Shown: positions 43,073 through 52,990, numbered from the stretch's first letter. The stretch: DNA of 64,000 nucleotides from Lysobacterales bacterium 15-68-25 (GCA_002279065.1 NCKB01000003.1:124001-188000), one strand, 5' to 3'. Translations and numbers: made by a program. The notes: generated by a model not told the origin, from the sequence alone.

Positions 43073-43081
43073 TTTTCGAAT
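43067..43081. promoter_or_regulatory. Possible LysR operator (T-N11-A palindrome)
   Basis: ATTC-N7-GAAT with the T-N11-A core of LysR-type boxes lies over the start codon of the LysR gene and at the far end of the 88-bp divergent region. The surrounding 20 bases are AT-rich. Binding here would fit auto-repression. Placement is by pattern only. Confidence 0.4.
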
Positions 43082-43160
43082 AAATAAAGTGCATGGTTGG
43101 CTGATTATCACCCGACGACTGCCGGCCCACCATGCCGCCTCCCTTCCTCGGAGCAACGCC

Positions 43161-44171
43161 ATGCGCGCCTATCGACTGAACGCCTTCGGGCTGGACCACC
43201 TGCAACGCACCGAGCTGCCGGAGCCACAACCAGGCCCTGGCCGGGTGCTGGTGAAAATGCAGGCCGCCGCACTCAACTACCGCGACCTGCTGGTGGCTCG
43301 CGGCGAGCTCTATCGCGGGGTGGAACTGCCGCTGGTGCCGGTGTCCGACGGCGCGGGCACGGTGGTGGCAGTCGGCGAGGGCGTGCAGCGTTTCCGACCC
43401 GGCGACCGCGTCACCACGCTGTACAAGGCACGCTGGCTGGCCGGCGCGATCCGCCCGGAATGGGTCGGCGCCGAACCCGGCGGCCCCGACGACGGCGTGA
43501 TGCGCGACCTGGCCTGCTTCGATGCCTACGCCCTCGCCCGCGCACCGCGGCATCTCGACCACCGCCAGGCCGCCACGCTGCCGATCGCCGCATTGACTGC
43601 CTGGCAGGCGCTGGACCTGGCACAGCTGACCAGCGGACAGTCGGTGCTGATCCTCGGCACCGGTGGCGTATCCCTGTTCGCCCTGCAGTTCGCCCGGCTG
43701 CGGGGCGCGCGGACGATCGTGCTGTCGTCCAGCGACAAGAAGCTGGAACGCGCGCAGGGACTGGGCGCCGACATCGTGATCAACTACCGCCGGCACCCGC
43801 AGTGGAGTCCGCTGGTCCGCGAAGCGACCGGCGGCCTGGGCGTGGATGCCGTGATCGAGACCGTCGGCGCGGCGACCCTGGCGCAATCGATCGACGCCGC
43901 CGCCATGCACGGCTTCATCGGCGTGGTCGGCTTCATGGGCGGCGACGAGGCGTCCATCCGCCTCACCCAGGCCGTGCTGAAGCGGTTGCGTATCCAGGGA
44001 CTCTCGGTGGCGCCGCTGGAGCAGCACGAGCGCATGGTCGCGGCGATCGAGCAGGGCCGTCTGGAGCCGGTGGTCGACCGCGTCTTCGGCTTCGACCAAC
44101 TGCGCGAGGCGATGGAGTTCATGGCCTCCGGGCAGCACTTCGGCAAGGTCGTGATCGACTTCGAGCGCTGA
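43161..44171 (+). CDS. Zinc-less NAD(P)H:quinone oxidoreductase / MDR family
   Basis: A 336-residue medium-chain dehydrogenase/reductase. It shows the N-terminal GroES-like fold (AAALNYRDLLVARG near 35-48) and the nucleotide loop VLILGTGGVSLFALQFARLRGA (about 162-183, in parts). Both structural- and catalytic-zinc cysteines of alcohol dehydrogenases are missing, so a quinone or enoyl reductase activity is likelier. GGAG precedes the ATG. It is transcribed away from the LysR gene. Substrate unknown. Confidence 0.93.
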   Translation: MRAYRLNAFGLDHLQRTELPEPQPGPGRVLVKMQAAALNYRDLLVARGELYRGVELPLVPVSDGAGTVVAVGEGVQRFRPGDRVTTLYKARWLAGAIRPEWVGAEPGGPDDGVMRDLACFDAYALARAPRHLDHRQAATLPIAALTAWQALDLAQLTSGQSVLILGTGGVSLFALQFARLRGARTIVLSSSDKKLERAQGLGADIVINYRRHPQWSPLVREATGGLGVDAVIETVGAATLAQSIDAAAMHGFIGVVGFMGGDEASIRLTQAVLKRLRIQGLSVAPLEQHERMVAAIEQGRLEPVVDRVFGFDQLREAMEFMASGQHFGKVVIDFER

Positions 44172-44213
44172 CGCGGAACCCGGGCGGGCCGGCCAGGGCG
44201 ACGCCCGTCGCGT

Positions 44214-45236
44214 CTACCGGCCGATCGCCTGCCCGGTCGCCCGACGCCAGTCGGCCAGCACCTGGTCCATCACCCACGCGGTGCGCAGGGCCGCCTCCGG
44301 AGTGGACGGGCAGGCCCCCGCCTCGCCGCGCAGTTCGGCCACGATGGTCTCGATCAGCGGCTGCTGGATGTGTGGCGGGTTGGCCTCGACGAAGCTTTCG
44401 CTGCCCTGCGCGGTCTCGTGCACGATCGGGCCGTCGCCGAAGGTGGCGAAAGCGAGCCGCCCCCGGTCGCCGGTGATCTCGATGCGGTCCTCGTAACGGA
44501 AGCTGCCGAACTGCCACAGGCCGGTGCCGACCAGGCCGCTGGCGAAGGCGTAGCCCATCGCCACGCTGTCCTCGACGGCATAGGCGCCGAGCTGGTTGGT
44601 GGCCAGCCCCTTCGCGGTGGCGATCGGGCCGAACAGCCAGTCAAGCAGGTTGAGCGTGTGGCAGCCCAGGTCCATGAATAGGCCGCCGCCGGAGATCGCC
44701 GGTTGCACGTGCCAGTGCGAACCGGCCGGATCGGTGTAGCGCGGGTGCAGCGGCTGATGCAGCGAGACGTGCACCGAGCGCGGCGTACCGATCGCACCGG
44801 AATCCAGCAGCTCGCGCACCCGGCGGAAGCGCGGCAAGGCGCGGCGGTAGTAGGCGACGAACACCGGCACGCCCGCCGACCGGCCGGCGTCGATGATCGC
44901 CTGGCATTCGGCCGCGTCGATCGCCATCGGCTTTTCCACGTAAACCGGCTTGCCCGCGGCGATCGCCATCAGCGCGTAGGCCTTGTGGGTGGACGGCGGC
45001 GTGGCGACGTAGACCGCGTTGACGGCCGGGTCGTCGACCAGCGCCTGCGCGTCGTCGTACCACGTCGGCACGCCATGGCGCTGCGCGTAGTCGCGCGCCC
45101 TGGCACCGTCGCGGCGCATCACCGCCACCAGTGAGGAATGGGCAGCGCGCTGCAGGGCCGGACCGCTCTTCACCTCGGTGACGTTGCCGCAGCCGACGAT
45201 GCCCCAGCGCACCGCGTCCAGCGGCGCGACACTCAT
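44214..45236 (-). CDS. Gfo/Idh/MocA family oxidoreductase
   Basis: A 340-residue NAD(P)-dependent sugar-type dehydrogenase. The Rossmann loop is WGIVGCGNVTEVKSGPAL (about 11-28), and the family lysine lies in YVEKPMAID (about 98-106). The C-terminal domain contains SGGGLFMDLGCHTLNLLDWLFG (about 181-202; the His at about 193 is the usual acid). Its ATG overlaps the ribD stop by four bases, so it is co-translated with ribD. A link to riboflavin is not known. The substrate is unknown. Confidence 0.95.
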   Translation of the reverse strand: MSVAPLDAVRWGIVGCGNVTEVKSGPALQRAAHSSLVAVMRRDGARARDYAQRHGVPTWYDDAQALVDDPAVNAVYVATPPSTHKAYALMAIAAGKPVYVEKPMAIDAAECQAIIDAGRSAGVPVFVAYYRRALPRFRRVRELLDSGAIGTPRSVHVSLHQPLHPRYTDPAGSHWHVQPAISGGGLFMDLGCHTLNLLDWLFGPIATAKGLATNQLGAYAVEDSVAMGYAFASGLVGTGLWQFGSFRYEDRIEITGDRGRLAFATFGDGPIVHETAQGSESFVEANPPHIQQPLIETIVAELRGEAGACPSTPEAALRTAWVMDQVLADWRRATGQAIGR

Positions 45237-46327
45237 GCCGCGCTCCGCAGGCGCAGCCGCCAGTCGGGGCCGACCATGCGCTGGTCGAACACCTGCAGTT
45301 GCCAGCGGTCGGCCATCGCGTCCAGCGTTGGCAGCGCCATCAGCGGGCGCCCCTGGTCGCCGAGGAAGGTCGGCGCGATGTAGAGCAGCAGCTCGTCGAC
45401 CAGACCGGCGGCGAACAGCGCACCACCGAGGCGCGGACCGGCCTCGACGTGCAGTTCGTTGACGCCGCGGGCCGCCAGCAAGGCGAGGATCTCATCCAGC
45501 GCCAGGCGCCCGTTGTGGTCGACCGCCACCCCGGCATGCTCGATGCCCTCGGGCACCGGCACCGGCGCCGGGATCACCCGGTCGTGCAACAGCAGGGTCG
45601 GCGCGCTGCCGTCCATCACGTGGAAGCGCGCGGGGATGCGCAGGTCGCGGTCCAGCAGCACGCGCAGCGGCGGCGTGAAGTCCTCGCCGGCGGGCAGGCG
45701 CACGGTCAGGCGCGGATTGTCCGCCAGCACGGTGCCGCTGCCGGCCAGGATCGCCGAGCTGCGCGCGCGCCAGCGCTGGCCGTCGGCGCGCGCCGCCTCG
45801 CCGGTGATCCACTGCGAGGCGCCGTTGGCCAGTGCAGTGCGCCCGTCCAAGCTCATCGCCAGCTTCACCCGCACATACGGCCGGCCGCGCTCGATGCGGC
45901 TGAAGAAACCGGGATTGAGCGCGCGCGCCGGCTCGCGCATCAGCCCCGTCTCCACCACGATGCCGGCCGCGCGCAGGCGCGCCAGACCGGCGCCTTCGGC
46001 CTGCGAGGTGTCCTCGGCGGCGATCACCACGCGGGCGATGCCGGCGGCGATCAACGCGTCCGCGCACGGCGGCGTGCGCCCGTGCAAGCCACAGGGTTCC
46101 AGCGTGACGTAGGCGGTGGCGCCAAGCGCCCGCTCGCCGGCGTCGCGTAGGGCGAACACCTCGGCGTGCGGGCCGCCGGCCCGTCGGTGCCAGCCCTCGC
46201 CGACCACGGTGTCACCGGAAGCGATCACGCAGCCGACGCGCGGATTGGGCTGGGTGGTGTAGAGCCCGCGCTCGGCCAGCGCGAGCGCGCGGGCCATGTG
46301 GGCATGGTCGATGGCGGAAAACGGCAT
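45233..46327 (-). CDS. ribD: Bifunctional riboflavin deaminase/reductase RibD
   Basis: A 364-residue enzyme doing the second and third steps of riboflavin synthesis. The deaminase domain (1-145) has GGPHAEVFAL (about 47-56, zinc His and catalytic Glu) and the LEPCGLHGRTPPCADAL zinc cysteines (about 73-89). The reductase domain (about 150-360) has VKLAMSLDGRTALANGASQWITG (about 155-177, in parts) and VEAGPRLGGALFAAGLVDELLLY near 300-322. The start is MPFSAID at 46327. It lies downstream of nrdR and is separated from the other rib genes by 3.4 kb of unrelated sequence. Confidence 0.97.
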   Translation of the reverse strand: MPFSAIDHAHMARALALAERGLYTTQPNPRVGCVIASGDTVVGEGWHRRAGGPHAEVFALRDAGERALGATAYVTLEPCGLHGRTPPCADALIAAGIARVVIAAEDTSQAEGAGLARLRAAGIVVETGLMREPARALNPGFFSRIERGRPYVRVKLAMSLDGRTALANGASQWITGEAARADGQRWRARSSAILAGSGTVLADNPRLTVRLPAGEDFTPPLRVLLDRDLRIPARFHVMDGSAPTLLLHDRVIPAPVPVPEGIEHAGVAVDHNGRLALDEILALLAARGVNELHVEAGPRLGGALFAAGLVDELLLYIAPTFLGDQGRPLMALPTLDAMADRWQLQVFDQRMVGPDWRLRLRSAA

Positions 46328-46376
46328 GGCGGTTCGGTCGGCGGCGGATCCGGCCGGCAGCATACCGCCGGGGCGA

Positions 46377-46904
46377 CTACTTCTCGCCCTTGCGCGCCTT
46401 GCGCGCCGGGTCGGCGCCGAGCAGCGAGAGCTGCAGCTTTTCCAGCTCCGGCAGGTCGCGCTCCAGCTTCTCGATCTCTTCGCGGAACGCCTGCACGTCC
46501 TCGAAACGACGGTAGACCGAGGCGAAACGCACGTAGGCGACCTGGTCGAGCTTGCCCAGCTCGCGCATCACCAGCTCGCCGATATGGCGCGAAGGCACCT
46601 CGCGTTCACCGCTGCGACGCAGGTCGTTGATGATCTCGCGCACCGAGTTGTCCACGTCCTGGCTGGCCACCGGGCGCTTCTGCAGCGCGCGCTCGAAGCT
46701 GGTGCGCAGCTTGCGCTCGTCGAACGCCTCGCGCCGCTCGCCGCTCTTCACGATCGCCGGCAGCTTCAGCTCGGCGGTCTCGAAGGTGTTGAAGCGCTCG
46801 CCGCACTGCGGGCACTCGCGACGGCGGCGCACCGTGGCACCGTCGTCGGCGAGGCGCGAGTCGATCACGCGGGTGTCTTCGTGCTGGCAGAAGGGGCAAT
46901 GCAT
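46377..46904 (-). CDS. nrdR: Transcriptional repressor NrdR
   Basis: A 175-residue repressor of ribonucleotide reductase genes. The zinc finger is [15 protein letters not shown] (residues 3-17) with the second cysteine pair in [13 protein letters not shown] (about 26-38). The ATP-cone follows (about 46-140: [21 protein letters not shown]). ATP/dATP binding sets its oligomer state. It starts 2 bp after the amidotransferase gene and precedes ribD, the usual nrdR-ribD order. Confidence 0.97.
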   Translation of the reverse strand: MHCPFCQHEDTRVIDSRLADDGATVRRRRECPQCGERFNTFETAELKLPAIVKSGERREAFDERKLRTSFERALQKRPVASQDVDNSVREIINDLRRSGEREVPSRHIGELVMRELGKLDQVAYVRFASVYRRFEDVQAFREEIEKLERDLPELEKLQLSLLGADPARKARKGEK

Positions 46905-46906
46905 GA

Positions 46907-47605
46907 TCAGTCCATGACGTTGATCGCCTGCGCGAAAGCATGCACGGCCGGCGGCAGCCGTCCATGCAGCGCATGGCGTTCGTGCTGGAACAAGGTGGCG
47001 ACGAAGAACGGATGGCCGTCCAGCTCCACGCCGCGGACGTCGCCGACGTCGTCCACCGCGGACACCCGCAGCGGACCGCCTTCAATAGCGCTGCGGAAGG
47101 TTTCGGAGAGACCGTAGCGACAGTGGTAGCCCTCGGCGACGTCCGCCTGACCGTACGCTCCGGCCAGGATCGAACCGTCGACGAGGTGCACCGCATCCGT
47201 CGTCTCCACCAGCGAACACGCCAGCGGCACGATCACCGGGCGAACCGCGTCGGGCGACTCTTCGGCATGCTCGGCGTCGCTCCAGCCGAGCACGTTCCGT
47301 GCGTATTCGACGACGGCATGCTGAAACCCGCCGCAGGTACCCAGGAAAGGAATCAACTGCTCGCGCGCGGTGCGGATCGCGTTCAACGCACCGTCCATGC
47401 TGTGGTAAGGGCTGGCCGGCACGCACCACACGCCGTCGAAATCCGTCAGCAGGCTGCCGTCCCCCACCTGCGTGGTCGGCACCCAGACCGGCTCGATGCC
47501 GACGCCGGTGGCCTCGGCGGCCATGGCCAGCGCCAAGGGTATGGCCCGATGGGCGGCGACCGCGTCATCGCGGTCGCCGATCAGCCCCACCCTGCGCAGC
47601 CGCAT
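46907..47605 (-). CDS. Stand-alone glutamine-amidotransferase-like protein (CTP synthase C-terminal-like)
   Basis: A 232-residue class-I amidotransferase fold resembling only the C-terminal half of CTP synthase. It starts with [21 protein letters not shown] (about 6-26), the family's opening. The nucleophile elbow is [16 protein letters not shown] (C91). The C-terminal part reads [14 protein letters not shown] where CTP synthase has QFHPEF, so the catalytic histidine is displaced and activity is uncertain. Relatives are annotated as CTP-synthase-C-terminal-related proteins of unknown role. It is placed 10 bp after glyA and 2 bp before nrdR, clearly in that operon, which is not a usual glyA-nrdR arrangement. 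Confidence 0.85.
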   Translation of the reverse strand: MRLRRVGLIGDRDDAVAAHRAIPLALAMAAEATGVGIEPVWVPTTQVGDGSLLTDFDGVWCVPASPYHSMDGALNAIRTAREQLIPFLGTCGGFQHAVVEYARNVLGWSDAEHAEESPDAVRPVIVPLACSLVETTDAVHLVDGSILAGAYGQADVAEGYHCRYGLSETFRSAIEGGPLRVSAVDDVGDVRGVELDGHPFFVATLFQHERHALHGRLPPAVHAFAQAINVMD

Positions 47606-47615
47606 GCCCGCAGCC

Positions 47616-48884
47616 TCAACCGTAGACCGGGAACTTCTTGCACTGCGCCTCGACCTTGGCGCGCACCGCGGCGATCACCGCCTCGTCGGCCGGGGCGTCG
47701 AGCACGTCGCAGATCCAGTTCGCCAGGTCCACGCAGTCCGCCTCGAGGTAGCCGCGGGTGGTGACCGCGGGGGTGCCCACGCGCAGGCCGGAGGTGACGA
47801 ACGGCTTCTGCGGGTCGTTCGGCACGGCGTTCTTGTTCACCGTGATGTGCGCCTTGCCCAGCGCCGCTTCCGCATCCTTGCCGGTGACGCCCTTGCCGAT
47901 CATGTCGATCAGCATCAGGTGGTTCTCGGTGCCGCCGGAGACGATCTTGTAGCCGCGCGCGATGATGGTCTTGGCCATCGCCTGGGCGTTCTTCACCACC
48001 TGCGCCTGGTAGGCCTTGAACTCCGGCTCCAGCGCTTCCTTGAAGGCCACAGCCTTGGCGGCGATCACGTGCATCAGCGGCCCACCCTGGATGCCGGGGA
48101 AGACGATGGACTGCAGCTTCTTGGCGATCTCTTCCGCCGCCTCGCCCATGCCCTGGTTGCTGGCCACGATGATGCCGCCGCGCGGACCGCGCAGGGTCTT
48201 GTGGGTGGTGGAGGTGACCACGTGCGCGTGCGGCAGCGGGCTGGGGTACACGCCCGCGGCGACCAGGCCGGCGATGTGTGCCATGTCCACGAACAGGTAC
48301 GCGCCCACCTTGTCGGCGATGGCGCGGAAGCGCGCCCAGTCCAGCACCTGCGAGTAGGCGCTGAAGCCAGCCACGATCATCTTCGGCTTGTTTTCCACGG
48401 CGAGACGCGCGACCTCGTCCATGTCGACGATGCCGTTGGCATCCACGCCGTACTGCACGGCGTTGAACAGCTTGCCTGAGGCATTCACCTTGGCGCCGTG
48501 GGTGAGATGGCCGCCGTGGGCCAGGCTCATGCCCAGGATGGTGTCGCCCGGCTGCAGCAGGGCGAAGTACACCGCCTGGTTGGCCTGCGAACCGGAGTGC
48601 GGCTGCACGTTGGCGTAGTCGGCGCCGAACAGTTGCTTCACGCGGTCGATCGCCAGGCGCTCGGCCACGTCCACGTATTCGCACCCGCCGTAGTAGCGCT
48701 TGCCAGGGTAGCCCTCGGCGTACTTGTTGGTGAGCTTGGAGCCCTGGGCCTCCATCACGCGCGGGCTGGCGTAGTTCTCCGAGGCGATCAGCTCGACGTG
48801 ATCCTCCTGGCGGCGGCCTTCATCGGCAATGGCCTGGGCCAGTTCGGGGTCGTAACCGGCGATCGTGCAGTCCTTCGGGAACAT
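47616..48884 (-). CDS. glyA: Serine hydroxymethyltransferase GlyA
   Basis: A 422-residue PLP enzyme interconverting serine and glycine with tetrahydrofolate. Landmarks are [20 protein letters not shown] (about 28-47), [13 protein letters not shown] (near 122-134), the PLP lysine in [15 protein letters not shown] (about 224-238) and RGYLEADC near the C-terminus. Length matches the family (about 417). It heads the glyA-amidotransferase-nrdR-ribD-oxidoreductase row. Confidence 0.98.
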   Translation of the reverse strand: MFPKDCTIAGYDPELAQAIADEGRRQEDHVELIASENYASPRVMEAQGSKLTNKYAEGYPGKRYYGGCEYVDVAERLAIDRVKQLFGADYANVQPHSGSQANQAVYFALLQPGDTILGMSLAHGGHLTHGAKVNASGKLFNAVQYGVDANGIVDMDEVARLAVENKPKMIVAGFSAYSQVLDWARFRAIADKVGAYLFVDMAHIAGLVAAGVYPSPLPHAHVVTSTTHKTLRGPRGGIIVASNQGMGEAAEEIAKKLQSIVFPGIQGGPLMHVIAAKAVAFKEALEPEFKAYQAQVVKNAQAMAKTIIARGYKIVSGGTENHLMLIDMIGKGVTGKDAEAALGKAHITVNKNAVPNDPQKPFVTSGLRVGTPAVTTRGYLEADCVDLANWICDVLDAPADEAVIAAVRAKVEAQCKKFPVYG

Positions 48885-48950
48885 TCGGGGGCCTCGGCGG
48901 GTTCGGGGGTGGACAAGACCCGAAAGTGTAACGCCGGCGCCGGTTTGCAG

Positions 48951-49823
48951 CTACCGGCCCGCGCCGCGGCGGTGGACCGCCGAGACCATCACGTAGCTGA
49001 TCACCATCAGCAGCAGCCAGGACCCCAGCTTGGCCAGCGGCACCGGGTGCCAGCCGGCCCGCTGCGCCGGATACAGCCAGGCATGGGTATAGGTGCCCAC
49101 GTTCTCGGCCAGCCAGATGAACCCGGCTACCAGCACGAAGCCCAGCAGCAGCGGCATCCGCCGGTGCCGGCGGCGGATGCGAAAATGCACGCATGTCGGC
49201 CCGAACAGCCACGCCAGTGCGGCAAACAGCAGCCAGCGGGCATCCGGCAGGAAGTGGTGGCTGAAGAAATTCGCGTAGATCGCCACCGCCAGCGCCACGG
49301 TGGCGCCGAACGGCGGGTGCCGGGCGAAGCGGAAATCGAACAGCCGCCAGGCCCGGGCGATGTAGCTGCCCACCGAGGCGTACATGAAGCCGGTGAACAG
49401 CGGTACGCCGCCCAGGTGCAGCAGCGACGGCCCGGGGTAGCTCCACGAGCCCACCGCGGTCTTGAACAGCTCCATCGCGGTACCGACGGCGTGGAACAGC
49501 ACGATCACCCGGGCCTCTTCCCGGCTTTCCAGCCCGCTGGCGAGCAGGCCGAGCTGGATCGCGATGGCCGACAGGGTCAGGAAGTCGTAGCGCGACAGCG
49601 CCGCATCGGCGGGGTACCAGCGCCAGCTCGCCACCAGCAGGGCCACCATCAGCCCGCCGAACAGGCAGGCCGAGGCCTGTTTCAGCCCGAAGCACAGGAA
49701 TTCGTGGGCGAATACGGCCACCCGGCCGGAGCGGGCCGCCCGCCGCGCCAGCTGTACGTCGAGCCACCGCCAGCCGCGCAACGGCCTTGCCCGGCGCGCA
49801 GGCGCCTCCATCTTGGGGAGCAT
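48951..49823 (-). CDS. DUF817 integral membrane protein
   Basis: A 290-residue membrane protein of the DUF817 family, with about eight hydrophobic helices. Conserved phrases include FAHEFLCFGLKQASACLFG (about 38-56), FHAVGTAMELFKTAVGSW (about 107-124), GGVPLFTGFMYASVGSYIAR (about 135-154) and WLAENVGTYTHAWLYPAQ (about 234-251). I chose ATG 49823; ATG 49811 is four codons later. Function is unknown. It lies upstream of glyA on the same strand with a 66-bp gap and is divergent from ettA. Confidence 0.9.
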   Translation of the reverse strand: MLPKMEAPARRARPLRGWRWLDVQLARRAARSGRVAVFAHEFLCFGLKQASACLFGGLMVALLVASWRWYPADAALSRYDFLTLSAIAIQLGLLASGLESREEARVIVLFHAVGTAMELFKTAVGSWSYPGPSLLHLGGVPLFTGFMYASVGSYIARAWRLFDFRFARHPPFGATVALAVAIYANFFSHHFLPDARWLLFAALAWLFGPTCVHFRIRRRHRRMPLLLGFVLVAGFIWLAENVGTYTHAWLYPAQRAGWHPVPLAKLGSWLLLMVISYVMVSAVHRRGAGR

Positions 49824-49996
49824 CGTCGTCCACCCTGCGGAAAACCCGCAGCGTGGCGGGCCGCGGGGCGGCTTCGCGGGCCCTGCCATGGCAGTGCAAG
49901 GGCCGATCGGCGATAATCGGAGGCCTTTTCCCCTTTGTTCCTCACTTGCCGGGCCGCGCGCGAACGCGGCTTGCGGACCGCCTTTCGGGAGCCAGC

Positions 49997-51655
49997 ATGC
50001 AGTACATCTACACCATGAACGGGGTGAGCAAGATCGTTCCCCCGAAGCGCCAGATCATCAAGGACATCTCGCTCAGCTTCTTCCCCGGCGCCAAGATCGG
50101 CCTGCTGGGCCTGAACGGCGCGGGCAAGTCGACGGTGCTCCGGATCATGGCCGGCGTGGACAAGGACTTCCAGGGCGAGGCCCGCCCGCAGCCGGGCATC
50201 AAGGTCGGCTACCTGGCGCAGGAGCCGGAGCTGGATCCGGAGAAGACCGTCCGCGAGGCGGTCGAGGAAGGTGTGTCCGAGGTGCTCGACGCGCAGAAGC
50301 GGCTGGAAGAGGTGTACGCCGCCTACGCCGAGGAAGGCGCCGACTTCGACGCGCTGGCCAAGGAGCAGGAAAAGCTGGAAGGCATCCTGGCCGCCAACGA
50401 CGCCCACGCGCTGGAGCGCCAGCTGGAGGTGGCCGCCGACGCGCTGCGCCTGCCGCCGTGGGACGCCAAGATCGGCCCGCTGTCCGGCGGCGAGAAGCGC
50501 CGCGTGGCGCTGTGCCGCCTGCTGCTGTCCAAGCCGGACATGCTGCTGCTGGACGAGCCGACCAACCACCTGGACGCCGAGTCGGTGGACTGGCTGGAGC
50601 AGTTCCTGCAGAACTACCCCGGCACCGTGGTGGCGGTGACCCATGACCGCTACTTCCTGGACAACGCCGCCGAGTGGATCCTCGAGCTGGACCGCGGCCG
50701 CGGCATTCCGTGGAAGGGCAACTACACCGAGTGGCTGGTGCAGAAGGACGAGCGCCTGAAGCAGGAAGCCCAGCAGGAGAAGTCGCGCCAGAAGGCGATC
50801 CAGAAGGAGCTGGAGTGGGTGCGCTCGGCCGCCAAGGGTCGCCAGTCCAAGGGCAAGGCGCGCCTGAACCGCTTCGAGGAGCTGAACTCGGTCGAGTACC
50901 AGCGCCGCAACGAGACCAACGAGATCTTCATCCCGCCGGGCGAGCGCCTGGGCCAGGAAGTGATCGAGTTCAAGAACGTCACCAAGTCGTTCGGCGACCG
51001 CGTGCTGATCGAGGACCTCTCGTTCAAGATCCCGCCGGGCGCCATCGTCGGCGTGATCGGCCCGAACGGCGCGGGCAAGTCCACGCTGATGAAGATGATC
51101 ATGGGCAAGGAGCAGCCCGATTCCGGCGAGGTGAAGCTCGGCCATACCGTCAAGCTGGCCTACGTCGACCAGTCGCGCGACGCGCTCGATCCGAAGAACA
51201 ACGTGTGGCAGGAAGTGTCCGGCGGCTCGGACATCCTCACCATCGGCAACTTCGAGATCCAGTCGCGCGCCTACATCGGCCGCTTCAACTTCAAGGGCAC
51301 CGACCAGCAGAAGATCGTCGGCAACCTGTCCGGCGGCGAGCGCGGCCGCCTGCACATGGCCAAGACCCTGCTGCAGGGCGGCAACGTGCTGCTGCTCGAC
51401 GAGCCGTCCAACGACCTGGACGTGGAAACCCTGCGCGCACTGGAAGACGCGCTGCTGGAGTTCCCCGGCTGCGCGGTGGTCATCTCGCATGACCGCTGGT
51501 TCCTGGACCGCATCGCCACGCACATCATCGCCTTCGAGGGCGACTCGCACGTGGAGTTCTTCCCCGGCAACTACAACGAGTACGAGGCCGACAAGAAGCG
51601 CCGCCTCGGCGACGATGCCGGCCCGCACCGCGTGAAGTACAAGAAGCTGGCCTGA
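49997..51655 (+). CDS. ettA: Energy-dependent translational throttle protein EttA
   Basis: A 552-residue ABC-F ATPase that binds the ribosomal E site and gates the first elongation step according to ATP/ADP. It has two nucleotide-binding halves: Walker A GLNGAGKST (about 36-44) and GPNGAGKST (about 354-362), signatures LSGGEKRR and LSGGERGR. The P-site tRNA interaction arm lies between (about 245-305, Lys/Arg/Gln-rich). No membrane segment. GGGAG is five bases before ATG 49997. It begins MQYIYTMNGVSKIVPPKRQI as EttA does. Confidence 0.98.
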   Translation: MQYIYTMNGVSKIVPPKRQIIKDISLSFFPGAKIGLLGLNGAGKSTVLRIMAGVDKDFQGEARPQPGIKVGYLAQEPELDPEKTVREAVEEGVSEVLDAQKRLEEVYAAYAEEGADFDALAKEQEKLEGILAANDAHALERQLEVAADALRLPPWDAKIGPLSGGEKRRVALCRLLLSKPDMLLLDEPTNHLDAESVDWLEQFLQNYPGTVVAVTHDRYFLDNAAEWILELDRGRGIPWKGNYTEWLVQKDERLKQEAQQEKSRQKAIQKELEWVRSAAKGRQSKGKARLNRFEELNSVEYQRRNETNEIFIPPGERLGQEVIEFKNVTKSFGDRVLIEDLSFKIPPGAIVGVIGPNGAGKSTLMKMIMGKEQPDSGEVKLGHTVKLAYVDQSRDALDPKNNVWQEVSGGSDILTIGNFEIQSRAYIGRFNFKGTDQQKIVGNLSGGERGRLHMAKTLLQGGNVLLLDEPSNDLDVETLRALEDALLEFPGCAVVISHDRWFLDRIATHIIAFEGDSHVEFFPGNYNEYEADKKRRLGDDAGPHRVKYKKLA

Positions 51656-51669
51656 CCGGGGAGCGCGCG

Positions 51670-52146
51670 ATGAACGACCGCAGGACGCCCATCGCGATCG
51701 ATGCCGGTGACGCCCCCGAGCGCACCGGCTCGGGTTACCCCGCGCCGTTCGCCGCGCAGATGGGCGAGCGGCTCAGGCGCAAGCTGGGCGACGTGTTCGG
51801 CCTGACCGCCTTCGGCGTCAACCTGGCCCGCCTGGGGCCAGGTGCGCGCTCGGCACTGCGCCATGCACACCAGCTCGAGGACGAGTTCGTCTACATCCTC
51901 GAGGGCACGCCGACCCTGCTCACCGATGCCGGCGAGACGCTGCTCAAGCCGGGCATGTGCGCCGGCTTCAAGGCCGGCACCGGCGACGGCCACGCGCTGG
52001 TCAACCGCAGCTACGCCGAGGTGCTCTACCTGGAGATCGGCGCGCGCTGCACCGGCGAGACGGTCGATTACCCCGACGTCGATCTCAAGGGCGCCACCAT
52101 CAACGGACGCTGGACCTACCTGCACAAGGATGGCACGCCGTACTGA
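51670..52146 (+). CDS. Cupin domain-containing protein
   Basis: A 158-residue small beta-barrel protein. The first cupin motif is [26 protein letters not shown] (about 60-85, in parts), giving two His and one Glu for metal; the second is [18 protein letters not shown] (about 94-111). GGGGAG precedes the start. It lies 14 bp after ettA and 28 bp before pyrF, but no functional link is evident. Members of this group are often annotated as sugar-binding or regulatory without proof. Confidence 0.92.
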   Translation: MNDRRTPIAIDAGDAPERTGSGYPAPFAAQMGERLRRKLGDVFGLTAFGVNLARLGPGARSALRHAHQLEDEFVYILEGTPTLLTDAGETLLKPGMCAGFKAGTGDGHALVNRSYAEVLYLEIGARCTGETVDYPDVDLKGATINGRWTYLHKDGTPY

Positions 52147-52174
52147 CGGCGGCCCTCCCAAAGAGGAACCCGCA

Positions 52175-52990
52175 ATGAGCTTCATGCAGACCCTCGCCGA
52201 CGCCTGGCAGCGCCACGACTCGCTGGTCTGCGTCGGTCTCGATCCCGAGCTCGGCAAGCTGCCGGCGCATCTGAAGGGACGGCCCGACGCGGTGTTCGAG
52301 TTCTGCGCAGCGATCGTCGACGCCACCGCCGACCTCGCCTGCGCGTTCAAGCCGCAGATCGCCCACTTCGCTGCACTGCGTGCCGAAGACACGCTGGAAC
52401 GGCTGATCGCCCACGTCCACGCCAAACACCCCGGGATGCCGGTGATCCTCGACGCCAAGCGCGGCGACATCGGCTCCACCGCGCAGCATTACGTCACCGA
52501 GGCGTTCGAGCGCTTCGGCGCCGACGCGGTGACGCTCAATCCGTACATGGGCCGCGACTCGATCGCACCGTTCCTGGAGCGCGCCGACAAGGGCGTGATC
52601 CTGCTGTGCCGCACGTCCAACCCGGGTGGTGCGGATTTCCAGGCACTGGACTGCGGCGGCGAACCGCTTTATCTGCGCGTGGCCGAGACAGTCGCCCGCG
52701 ACTGGAACGGCCACGGCAACTGTGCCCTGGTCTGCGGCGCCACCTGGCCGGAGGAACTGGGCCAGGTCCGCGCCCGCGTCGGCGACATGCCGCTGCTGGT
52801 GCCGGGCATCGGCGCCCAGGGCGGCGACGTGGCGGCCGTGCTGAAGCACGGCCTCACCGCCGATCGCACCGGCCTGATGATCAACTCCTCGCGCGGCATC
52901 CTGTATGCGGGCAGCGGCGAGGATTTCGCCGATGCCGCCCGCGCCGCGGCGCGGGAACTGCGCGACACGATCAACCAGCTCCGCCACTGA
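52175..52990 (+). CDS. pyrF: Orotidine 5'-phosphate decarboxylase PyrF (subfamily 2)
   Basis: A 271-residue decarboxylase making UMP. The catalytic motif [15 protein letters not shown] (about 92-106) holds the Asp/Lys/Asp triad in the subfamily-2 form. [14 protein letters not shown] (near 15-28) is the substrate-binding start. [12 protein letters not shown] (near 208-219) and [10 protein letters not shown] (near 235-244) close the barrel. It is longer than E. coli PyrF (245), as in actinobacterial and xanthomonad enzymes. AGAGGAA precedes ATG 52175, so the longer frame upstream, which runs through the cupin gene, is rejected. Confidence 0.97.
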   Translation: MSFMQTLADAWQRHDSLVCVGLDPELGKLPAHLKGRPDAVFEFCAAIVDATADLACAFKPQIAHFAALRAEDTLERLIAHVHAKHPGMPVILDAKRGDIGSTAQHYVTEAFERFGADAVTLNPYMGRDSIAPFLERADKGVILLCRTSNPGGADFQALDCGGEPLYLRVAETVARDWNGHGNCALVCGATWPEELGQVRARVGDMPLLVPGIGAQGGDVAAVLKHGLTADRTGLMINSSRGILYAGSGEDFADAARAAARELRDTINQLRH

